Positions 1 through 5,172 of a stretch of DNA of 7,289 nucleotides are shown piece by piece. A program made the translations under genes and the position numbers. Within the stretch, counting starts at the first letter, position 1, and each line of letters opens with the position of its first letter. The notes under the pieces are model-generated. The model was not told the DNA's origin, searched no databases, and was given only the letters and a program-made list of their open reading frames with translations. Origin of the DNA: Planctomycetota bacterium (lineage in GTDB: Bacteria; Planctomycetota; PUPC01; DSUN01); NCBI GenBank assembly GCA_016872875.1, contig VGYW01000422.1, forward strand, positions 1 through 7,289, read 5' to 3'.

Positions 1-312
1 GTCAGGCGCCACTGCTCTCCTACCCCGTTAGGGCAAGGCGTCGTGCCTCTGGTTCTTGCTCGCCGTGGAGGCCAGCGCACCTCCACCGCCAGAAGGCGCG
101 CTGACGCCGCCGTTTCGCCGCCCTAACAGCTTGAAAGGCAAGGGCTTATGGGTGTCAGGCACCGAAACGCAGTGCTTGGTGGCGCATTCCGTCTCCATGC
201 ACGTTCCGTGTCGGGGATCTGGCGTAGTCGGAGCCCGGCTTCGGGAGAGCACACTTTCTTGCGGCCTGCCTCTGCTGGAAGCGGTACAGCTTGACAACAA
301 GGGGGTAAGGCG
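1..312. other. Left-edge stretch without a convincing gene
   Basis: No reading frame here resembles a known protein, and the open frames overlap one another on both strands, as expected in GC-rich DNA. It contains a perfect 7-bp stem with an 8-nt loop (GTGGAGG at 65-71, CCTCCAC at 80-86) and the left copy of a 50-bp inverted repeat (120-169). A TTGACA string at 291-296 is too close to the start at 313 to be that gene's -35 box. I see no clear promoter for the gene at 313. The 3' end of a gene entering from the left cannot be excluded. Confidence 0.5.
120..169 (-). repeat. Left copy of a 50-bp imperfect inverted repeat
   Basis: The reverse complement of this stretch aligns without gaps to 892-941 with 39 of 50 positions identical (hand count). 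The best conserved parts are GTGCCTGxCACCCATAA and the end TTAGGGC. The copy contains the quasi-palindrome GGTGTCAGGCACC at 151-163 (4-bp arms, 5-nt loop), so each copy could fold into a small hairpin. The two copies face each other across the orphan gene at 313-810. It resembles a dispersed palindromic intergenic repeat. I cannot assign a named family. Confidence 0.7.
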
Positions 313-810
313 ATGAACCGCTCATTGAGACTGATACCGGGCGTGTTTGCCTTGGTTCTGTTCACGCGCGCGGACCAGGCCGGCAACACGCGCCGCGATC
401 CCGAACCGGACCAGGATGTCACTGCCCCGATTTGCTACACGAACCAGCTCCTCGTTCTCTCAGGTCGCGATGGGGTCGCCGCAGTGCTTCTCTCGGCGCG
501 CACAAAAGAGCAAATCGACTACCTGTTCCGCTTCCTTCCGAAGAGCGAAAAGAAGGAGGTTTTGGGTAACGGATCGGTTTTCGAGAAGTACCGCAGGGTC
601 CCGGGCGCGGACCCGAGCGACAGCATCCTGGTTGATGAGGGCGGACAACTGCATGTCAAGGCAGGACCGATCGCGGTGCGGTGGTCGCAATGCGACCGGA
701 ACTGGGGCTGGGTATACTACAAGCCGGAGTCTGTCCGGGTCCACATTGCGCGCGCCGAAGACTTCGACAAGCTGGATCTGCAGCGGTTCATGGAGAAACC
801 ACAGCGCTGA
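313..810 (+). CDS. Small orphan protein with probable N-terminal signal or anchor
   Basis: I do not recognise this 165-residue protein. The N-terminus has two arginines (R3, R6) and a hydrophobic run from about L7 to F17, which suggests a Sec signal peptide or a short membrane anchor. There is no lipobox cysteine and no clear AxA cleavage site. The rest is polar and mixed in charge, with two cysteines (C41, C127) that could form a disulfide and a tryptophan cluster (W124, W131, W133). Short alternating hydrophobic stretches suggest beta structure. The start has a purine-rich AAGGGGGTAAGG sequence just upstream. Third codon positions are visibly less GC-biased than in the pilus genes. That fits a poorly expressed, recently acquired or possibly non-coding frame. 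It stands alone on the plus strand between two inverted repeat copies. Confidence 0.5.
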   Translation: MNRSLRLIPGVFALVLFTRADQAGNTRRDPEPDQDVTAPICYTNQLLVLSGRDGVAAVLLSARTKEQIDYLFRFLPKSEKKEVLGNGSVFEKYRRVPGADPSDSILVDEGGQLHVKAGPIAVRWSQCDRNWGWVYYKPESVRVHIARAEDFDKLDLQRFMEKPQR

Positions 811-891
811 GTGCGCGGGGTTTGCCTCGAAGGTTCGACCGGTTCCTGACCTCGGAGAGCGCCAGTCAACTGGCATGGCAGATGAGATAGC

Positions 892-941
892 CGTCTCCGT
901 GCCTGCCACCCATAAAGCATTCCCTGCCAAGCGCTTAGGGC
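892..941 (+). repeat. Right copy of the 50-bp imperfect inverted repeat
   Basis: This is the partner of 120-169 in opposite orientation. It begins 81 nt after the stop codon of the orphan gene. The central GTGCCTGCCAC keeps short complementary ends (GTG/CAC), as in the left copy. Differences from the left copy are spread along the element and none is an indel, so the copies are old relative to each other or belong to a diverse family. Confidence 0.7.
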
Positions 942-1030
942 TGTCAAGCCCGACTGAATAGCCCAGCAACGCCATTGGGACGCCCTCTCATGGGTTGCGG
1001 CGGTGCTCCTCATGGCGGTTGGGGTGCGGA

Positions 1031-1069
1031 GGGCTCGGGGGTCGAGGGCTCGGGTGGGCTCGGGGGTCG
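1031..1069 (+). repeat. G-rich imperfect tandem array with G-quadruplex potential
   Basis: Three units starting GGGCTCGGG follow each other: GGGCTCGGGGGTCG at 1031-1044, GGGCTCGGGT at 1046-1055 and GGGCTCGGGGGTCG at 1056-1069. The first and third are identical. Six runs of three or more G lie in 36 nt, separated by loops of 3, 4, 3, 1 and 3 nt. This meets the usual pattern for a G-quadruplex on the plus strand. Confidence 0.75.
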
Positions 1070-1082
1070 CATCTTCATTTGC

Positions 1083-1318
1083 AGAACTCAGATCACCGTT
1101 TGCGCGGACGGCCGTGAAACCCGTGTTTCGCCCTCAGGCTTGGCGTTCAAGCAACGTGCGTCGCTAACGCCACTAAATAGTCCGCTTTCTTGGCGTTTTC
1201 CAGAAACCCCCAAAGTGCAAGTGCTTGTCCCGCATAGACTTGTGGAAATCCCTGCCATCCGGGAGGACACCCAGTGGCGCAGTTTCTGGTGTTTTCCGCA
1301 GCTGATGATCTGAGTTCT
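1083..1318. repeat. 13-bp perfect inverted pair bounding a 236-bp segment
   Basis: AGAACTCAGATCA at 1083-1095 is the exact reverse complement of TGATCTGAGTTCT at 1306-1318. Complementarity stops at both ends of each arm. The 210 nt between the arms carry no recognisable gene. The layout resembles the terminal inverted repeats of a miniature non-autonomous element, but no target-site duplication is obvious beside the arms. Confidence 0.45.
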
Positions 1319-1319
1319 G

Positions 1320-1350
1320 ATTTGTCATTTGAGAGGGGCGGGGCGTTGCG
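1320..1350 (+). repeat. 31-bp direct repeat, copy A
   Basis: It matches 1661-1691 at 30 of 31 positions; the only difference is C at 1344 against T at 1685. It starts with ATTTGTCATTTGAGAGG and ends in a GC-rich tail. It lies directly beside the right arm of the 13-bp inverted pair. Confidence 0.75.
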
Positions 1351-1372
1351 TGTAATACGAACACCATGGCAC

Positions 1373-1387
1373 GCCCACTTCGTGGGC
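1373..1387. repeat. Small perfect hairpin GCCCAC-TTC-GTGGGC
   Basis: Six perfectly paired bases surround a 3-nt loop. No run of T follows on either strand, so it is not a typical intrinsic terminator. It may be a palindromic repeat unit or an RNA structural element. Confidence 0.45.
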
Positions 1388-1487
1388 ATCGCGCGTGGGG
1401 AGTTGGATTGCCTCAGGCGGCCCCCTGTCAGAATGAGCCGTTGATGCGGCCTGCCGAAACGAGGCACTTCTGTAGGACTTAGGTAGG

Positions 1488-1530
1488 GCCAACTTGCGCC
1501 CCCTGGGGGCCAAATGAGGCGCAAGTTGGC
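1488..1530. repeat. Perfect 13-bp stem-loop
   Basis: GCCAACTTGCGCC at 1488-1500 pairs fully with GGCGCAAGTTGGC at 1518-1530 across a 17-nt loop. Neither strand has a T-tract after the stem. Eleven bases of the right arm (GGCGCAAGTTG) recur at 1609-1619. The arm is therefore a dispersed repeat as well as a local hairpin. Confidence 0.65.
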
Positions 1531-1608
1531 AAGGCGGAAGGGCGTATCAATTTGAGGATAGGATGGTTACGGAGTTATCCAGATTGGGTGGGTGTGTGCG
1601 TGCGCAGG

Positions 1609-1619
1609 GGCGCAAGTTG
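1609..1619 (+). repeat. Third copy of the GGCGCAAGTTG arm
   Basis: It is identical to bases 1518-1528 and to the reverse complement of 1490-1500. It stands alone, with no nearby inverted partner. It could pair with 1490-1500 as an alternative fold. Confidence 0.5.
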
Positions 1620-1660
1620 CCTTGCAGTCCCGCCCTCAGGTACTTGGGGTTGACATCTTC

Positions 1661-1691
1661 ATTTGTCATTTGAGAGGGGCGGGGTGTTGCG
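1661..1691 (+). repeat. 31-bp direct repeat, copy B
   Basis: This is the near-identical partner of 1320-1350. The 12 bases CATCTTCATTTG at 1654-1665, which overlap its left edge, also occur at 1070-1081. It therefore shares its left flank with the start of the 13-bp inverted-pair segment. This mosaic sharing suggests repeated copying or recombination within the region. Confidence 0.75.
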
Positions 1692-1745
1692 AATGAGTTG
1701 ACGCGAATGCACCAAGGGCCAGTCTGAAACGAGCGGTCCGCTGCT

Positions 1746-2144
1746 CTACTTAGCGAGCAGCTTCGCCACGGTGTCGCGGAGGATGTCGGGGTCCACGGGC
1801 TTGTCAATGAAGGCCTCGGGCTCGCTCTCGAAGTAGTCGCGCATGTCCTTCGCGCTGAAGCCGATGCCGGTGCGCTCCTTGACCCCGGTGAGCATGATGA
1901 TGGGAATGGCCTTGGTCGTTTCGTTGTGGCGCAGGTCGTCGAAGGCCTCGAAGCCGGTCTTCCTGGGCATCTGGACGTCGAGGATGATGAGGTCGGGCTT
2001 CTCCAACCTCGCCACGGCGATGGCGGCCTCGCCGTTCGATGCCTCCAGAATCGCGTAGCCGTCGTCCTCGAGCGCGGCCTGGACGAACGCCCGCGTGTCC
2101 GCCTCATCGTCGGCGATGAGCACCTTCTTCCCAGCCCCTGCCAT
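1746..2144 (-). CDS. Stand-alone CheY-like response regulator receiver protein
   Basis: This 132-residue protein is a single receiver domain with no output domain. It would be phosphorylated by a histidine kinase and act by protein contact. Key residues are all present: acidic D12-D13-E14 after the first strand, phospho-acceptor D56 in LDVQMP, T86 in MLTG and K115 in DKPV. The stretch from T86 to K115 spans 29 positions against 22 in CheY, so the beta4 to beta5 region carries an insertion (GIGFSAKDM and on). I chose the ATG at 2144 because GAAAGGAG lies just upstream and homology begins there. An in-frame ATG at 2246 would add residues encoded by a simple repeat. It lies downstream of the pilus motor genes on the same strand, which suggests but does not prove a role in pilus or twitching control. 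The cognate kinase is not in the window. Confidence 0.93.
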   Translation of the reverse strand: MAGAGKKVLIADDEADTRAFVQAALEDDGYAILEASNGEAAIAVARLEKPDLIILDVQMPRKTGFEAFDDLRHNETTKAIPIIMLTGVKERTGIGFSAKDMRDYFESEPEAFIDKPVDPDILRDTVAKLLAK

Positions 2145-2149
2145 CGCTT

Positions 2150-2157
2150 CTCCTTTC
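2150..2157 (-). promoter_or_regulatory. Ribosome binding site of the receiver gene
   Basis: GAAAGGAG reads toward the ATG at 2144 with 5 nt between. It is the strongest Shine-Dalgarno sequence in the cluster and decides the start against the in-frame upstream ATG. It implies that the gene is translated independently of the ATPase gene 162 nt upstream. Confidence 0.8.
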
Positions 2158-2189
2158 AACCCCCGGCCCTTGGACCGTGGGGGATCGAT

Positions 2190-2252
2190 GGATGAATGGA
2201 TGGGTGGATGGATGTCAGACAACCATCCAATCATCCATCCATCCAATCATCC
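2190..2252. repeat. ATCC/GGAT tetranucleotide inverted repeat
   Basis: Arms 2190-2210 (built of GGAT units) and 2232-2252 (built of ATCC units) are reverse complements at 19 of 21 positions. The 21-nt spacer contains more GGATG and CCATCC that could extend pairing. It lies in the leader between the second PilB-type gene and the receiver gene. The transcript could form a long hairpin there that slows transcription, blocks exonucleases or changes relative expression. It may also be a slippage-prone simple repeat that became inverted. Confidence 0.8.
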
Positions 2253-2261
2253 TCTTTGGTT

Positions 2262-2276
2262 GCGGCCTGTGGCCGC
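2262..2276. repeat. GC hairpin GCGGCC-TGT-GGCCGC
   Basis: Six perfect GC pairs close a 3-nt loop, 31 nt after the stop codon of the second PilB-type gene. There is no U-tract on the minus strand, so it is not a standard intrinsic terminator. It could stabilise the 3' end of the ATPase message or cause pausing. Confidence 0.5.
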
Positions 2277-2303
2277 GTTAGGACTTGGGCTCTCGCATGT
2301 CAA
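2275..2303 (-). promoter_or_regulatory. Weak candidate promoter for the receiver gene
   Basis: On the minus strand a perfect TTGACA (2298-2303) is followed after 17 nt by TAACGC (2275-2280). The -10 matches the consensus at only two of six positions and overlaps the GC hairpin. It is offered only because the 162-nt gap and strong ribosome binding site hint at separate expression of the receiver gene. Confidence 0.2.
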
Positions 2304-2306
2304 GTT

Positions 2307-4094
2307 CTACACCATGAGCTGGGTTTCGCGGACGACTTCCTCGATGGTGGTGATGCCGTCGTAGATGTGGAGCATGCCGCTCTCGCGGAGGGTGCGCATG
2401 CCTTCCTGTCGGGCGACGGCGCGGAGTGCGCTGGCCGACTCGTGCTTCATGATCATCTCGCGGAGGGTGTCGGAGATGACCATGATCTCGAAGATGGCGG
2501 TGCGGCCGCGGTAGCCGGTGTTGTTGCAGCGCTGGCAGCCCTTGCCGTAGCAGAACTGCTTCCCTTCAAGGTCCGTTTTCGTAAGGCCGATGGACGCCAG
2601 CGACTCGGCGCTCGGCTCGTAGGGGGTCTTGCAGTTCGTGCAGATGGTCCGCACGAGGCGTTGGGCGACGATGGCCTCGAGCGTGGCGCACAACAGGTAG
2701 GGCTCGACCCCGATGTCTATGAGGCGGGTGACGGTGGTTGGGGCGTCGTTGGTGTGGAGGGTGGAGAGGACCACGTGGCCCGTGAGGGAGGACTGGATGG
2801 CGATCTGAGCGGTCTCCAGGTCGCGGATTTCGCCGACGAGGATTTTGTCGGGGTCCTGGCGCAGGATGCTGCGGAGGCAGCGGGCGAAGGTCACGCCGAT
2901 GTCCTCGTTGACCTGCACCTGCATGATGCCCTCGAGGTCGTACTCCACGGGGTCCTCGGTGGTGATGATCTTGATGTCGATCTTGTTGGCGTAGTTGAGT
3001 GCGGAGTAGAGGGTGGTGGTCTTGCCGGAGCCGGTGGGGCCGGTGACGAGGATGATGCCGTGGGGCTTGTCGACGAGGCCCTTGACGGTGCGCATGTCGT
3101 CGTCGCGGAGGCCGATGCGCTGGAGGTCGAGGGCGACGACGCTGCGGTCGAGGACGCGCATGACCACGCTCTCGCCGTAGATGCAGGGGAGGGTGGAGAT
3201 GCGGAGGTCCACCGGGTTGTGGCCCATGTTGAGCTCGATGCGGCCGTCCTGGGGCAGGCGGGTCTCCGCGATGTCGAGGTTGGCCATGACCTTGATGCGG
3301 CTGGTGATGGCGAGGGCGAGGTGGCGCGGGGGGGGCATCATCTCGTAGAGCACGCCGTCCACGCGGTAGCGGACCTTGAACTCGTCCTCGAACGGCTCGA
3401 AGTGGATGTCGGACGACTGGTCCTTGATGGCCTGGATGAGGATGAGGTTGAGGAGCTTGACGACGGGCATGGAGTTGGCGAGCTCTTGGAGCTGCTCGAT
3501 GTCAATCGAGGTGGTCTGCTGGCCGTACTGGATGTCGCGGGTGAGCTCGTCGCGGGTGTTTTCGATTTCCTGGATGATCTGCTCGACCGACTCGCGCTGT
3601 CCGGCGTAGAACTTCTTGACGGCGCGGTCCACGGCGGCCTCGGAGGCGACGACGCCCTCGACCTCGCAGTTGAGCATGAAGCGGAGGTCGTCGAGGGCCT
3701 GTACCTGGAGCGGGTCGGCCATGGCCACGGTGAGGACGCCGTCCTCGAGCTTCACCGGGGCGATGCGGTAGACTTCGGCGATGGAGACGGAGACGCGGTC
3801 AATGACGTCCTTGGGCACTTCGATGGCGTCGAGGTCAATGACGCTCATGCCGGCCTGCTCGGCGAGGGCGTGGACGAGCTGCTCCTCGGTGATGTAGCCG
3901 CGGGCGACGAGGACGGCGCCGATGACCTTTCCCTCGCGCTTGGCCTCGGCGGCGGAGTCCTCGCACTGCTGGTCGGTGGCCCAGCCCTTGTCGCGGAGGA
4001 TCTGGCCGACGGTCTTGCGGCTGCGGCGGCGGCGCGCGCGGCGCGGCTTGGCCTCCGCGGCCTCTTTGGTCTCCGTGGTCTCCGTCTCGGCCAT
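2307..4094 (-). CDS. PilB/GspE-type pilus assembly ATPase, second paralogue
   Basis: A 595-residue hexameric secretion ATPase of the GspE/PulE/PilB family, expected at the cytoplasmic face of the inner membrane to drive pilin assembly. Order: a very basic patch (about 17-27), an MshEN-like N-terminal domain (about 28-163), a linker, then the ATPase core. Walker A is GPTGSGKT at 352-359, the Asp box includes E380 and D381, Walker B includes GEIRD from G421, and the His box has H440 and H447. C485, C488, C520 and C523 form the zinc motif typical of PilB and GspE. The second MshEN-like motif (57-80) fits well except that its leading R is V; the first (28-51) is degenerate. The ATG at 4094 is preferred over the GTG at 4097 because GGAG lies 6 nt upstream. 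The start overlaps the pilT stop as TGATG. Neighbouring pilT favours pilus over type II secretion; gspE remains possible. Confidence 0.93.
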   Translation of the reverse strand: MAETETTETKEAAEAKPRRARRRRSRKTVGQILRDKGWATDQQCEDSAAEAKREGKVIGAVLVARGYITEEQLVHALAEQAGMSVIDLDAIEVPKDVIDRVSVSIAEVYRIAPVKLEDGVLTVAMADPLQVQALDDLRFMLNCEVEGVVASEAAVDRAVKKFYAGQRESVEQIIQEIENTRDELTRDIQYGQQTTSIDIEQLQELANSMPVVKLLNLILIQAIKDQSSDIHFEPFEDEFKVRYRVDGVLYEMMPPPRHLALAITSRIKVMANLDIAETRLPQDGRIELNMGHNPVDLRISTLPCIYGESVVMRVLDRSVVALDLQRIGLRDDDMRTVKGLVDKPHGIILVTGPTGSGKTTTLYSALNYANKIDIKIITTEDPVEYDLEGIMQVQVNEDIGVTFARCLRSILRQDPDKILVGEIRDLETAQIAIQSSLTGHVVLSTLHTNDAPTTVTRLIDIGVEPYLLCATLEAIVAQRLVRTICTNCKTPYEPSAESLASIGLTKTDLEGKQFCYGKGCQRCNNTGYRGRTAIFEIMVISDTLREMIMKHESASALRAVARQEGMRTLRESGMLHIYDGITTIEEVVRETQLMV

Positions 4095-4106
4095 CACTGG
4101 CTCCGT
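4092..4106 (-). promoter_or_regulatory. TGATG stop-start overlap and ribosome binding site
   Basis: The pilT stop TGA (4094-4096) shares its A with the ATG (4092-4094) of the downstream ATPase gene. ACGGAG at 4101-4106 ends 6 nt before this ATG, inside the last pilT codons. This arrangement indicates translational coupling, so PilT and the second PilB-type protein are likely made in linked amounts. Confidence 0.8.
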
Positions 4107-5167
4107 TCCTTGTACTTCTTCTGGAGGTCCTCGGGCCGCTGGGCCGCCGTGATCATCGTGCGGTAGTCTATGGTCCCCTTGGCGAAGAGCTCGTAGAAGA
4201 GGAAGTCGTCGAGGAGGACCATCCCCTTGGAGCGCCCGGTCTGGATTTCGGAATCGATGCGCTCGACCTTGTTCTCGCGGATGAGGTTGGCGATGGCGTC
4301 GGTCATGACCATGATCTCGAAGCCGGCCACGCGGCCCTGGCCGCCGGCGCGCGGGAGAAGGACCTGTGAGAGGACGGCGAGGATGCAGACGGCGAGCTGT
4401 GCGCGGACCATGCCCTGCTGGGTGGTGGGGTAGGCGTCTATGATGCGGTTCACGGTGCGGGCCGAGCCGGTGGTGTGGAGCGTGGCGAAGACGATGTGGC
4501 CCGTCTCGGCGGCGGTGATGGCGGCGGCCATGGTCTCGAGGTCGCGCATCTCGCCCACCAGGATCACGTCGGGGTCCATGCGGAGCGCGCGCCGAACCCC
4601 CTCCTTGAAGCTCGGCACGTCCACTCCGATCTCGCGTTGCGTGATGATCGACTTCTTGTGGCTGTGGTAGTACTCGATCGGGTCCTCGATCGTCACCACG
4701 TGGTGGTCCATGTTCTCGTTGATGAAGTTCACCATCGTGGCCTGGGTGGTGGTCTTGCCGGAGCCTGTTGGCCCAGTGACGAGGATGAGCCCGCGGGGCC
4801 TGGTGAGGAGCTCCTTGATGTGGTGCGGGAGGCCGATCTGCTCGAAGGTGAGGAGCTGGTTGGGGATGAGGCGGAGGGCGATGCCGATGTGGCCCTTCTG
4901 GTGGTAGGCGCTCACGCGGAAGCGGGCCTGGTCGAGGAAGGCGAAGCCGAAGTCGGTGGTGCCGACCTCCTGGAGCTCCTGCTGGTGGCGGTCCGAGGTG
5001 ATGGCTTTCATGAAGCTCACCGTGTCCTCAGGCGTCAGCGGGGACGTGTCGAGCTTCAGCAGGCGCCCGTGCAGGCGCACCGTGGGGGGCCGGTCCACGC
5101 ACATGTGCAGGTCCGAGGCCCCGCGGTCAACGACGAACTGGAGCAGGCGGTTGACTTCGATAGGCAT
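4094..5167 (-). CDS. PilT twitching motility (retraction) ATPase
   Basis: A 357-residue protein of usual PilT length, which powers pilus retraction and twitching at the inner membrane. The N-terminal PAS-like domain has the typical GASDLH motif at 16-21. The C-terminal core has Walker A GPTGSGKT at 132-139, an Asp box with E161 and D162, Walker B GEMRD from G205, and a His box with H224 and H231. The C-terminal signature AIRNLIRE is present as AIANLIRE at 291-298, with R replaced by A. There is no MshEN domain and no zinc cysteine motif, which separates it from the two PilB-type neighbours. The start at 5167 matches the family N-terminus. It lies 5 nt after the stop of the upstream gene and has no clear Shine-Dalgarno sequence, so translation probably depends on coupling. 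PilU is an alternative name, but length and motifs favour PilT. Confidence 0.95.
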   Translation of the reverse strand: MPIEVNRLLQFVVDRGASDLHMCVDRPPTVRLHGRLLKLDTSPLTPEDTVSFMKAITSDRHQQELQEVGTTDFGFAFLDQARFRVSAYHQKGHIGIALRLIPNQLLTFEQIGLPHHIKELLTRPRGLILVTGPTGSGKTTTQATMVNFINENMDHHVVTIEDPIEYYHSHKKSIITQREIGVDVPSFKEGVRRALRMDPDVILVGEMRDLETMAAAITAAETGHIVFATLHTTGSARTVNRIIDAYPTTQQGMVRAQLAVCILAVLSQVLLPRAGGQGRVAGFEIMVMTDAIANLIRENKVERIDSEIQTGRSKGMVLLDDFLFYELFAKGTIDYRTMITAAQRPEDLQKKYKERSQ

Positions 5168-5172
5168 GTCTA

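Larger units (their letters stand above)
811..1745. other. Repeat-rich intergenic region, no convincing gene
   Basis: About 0.9 kb lies between the orphan gene and the receiver gene. Open frames here are short, overlap on both strands and are largely built from repeated DNA, so none is called. The region holds the right copy of the 50-bp inverted repeat, a G-rich array (1031-1069), a 13-bp inverted pair (1083-1095 and 1306-1318), two 31-bp direct repeats (1320-1350 and 1661-1691), a 6-bp hairpin (1373-1387) and a 13-bp stem-loop (1488-1530) with a third arm copy at 1609-1619. No tRNA, rRNA or U-tract terminator is visible. It may be decayed mobile DNA or a small-RNA region. The sequence alone does not decide. 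Confidence 0.5.

Noticed and set aside
291..296. TTGACA as a -35 box for the gene at 313
   Set aside because: There is no room for a -10 element and leader before the start codon, so the match is likely chance.
1147..1524. Minus-strand open frame of 125 codons
   Set aside because: It is assembled from the repeats of this region, including the 13-bp arm and the 31-bp repeat. It has no recognisable domain and no convincing ribosome binding site.
1590..1606. GT/GC-rich run as a functional repeat
   Set aside because: It is too short and irregular to separate from background composition.
1020..1700. CRISPR array
   Set aside because: Repeats here are of different types, with only two copies of the 31-bp unit and about 310 bp between them. 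There are no regular spacers and no cas genes.
1731..1746. Short inverted repeat GAGC...GCTC at the end of the receiver gene as a terminator
   Set aside because: The stem is short with a G-T pair and there is no U-tract after it on the minus strand.
2145..2246. N-terminal extension of the receiver protein from the ATG at 2246
   Set aside because: The added residues come from the ATCC repeat and linker DNA, receiver homology starts after 2144, and the strong ribosome binding site serves the ATG at 2144.
2196..4166. Long plus-strand open frame of 656 codons opposite the second PilB-type gene
   Set aside because: It is a mirror of the GC-rich codon pattern of the real gene. The product is low-complexity, rich in D, G, V, L and H, and has no family motif. 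Similar frames at 4475-5437 and 5446-6873 lie opposite the other ATPase genes.
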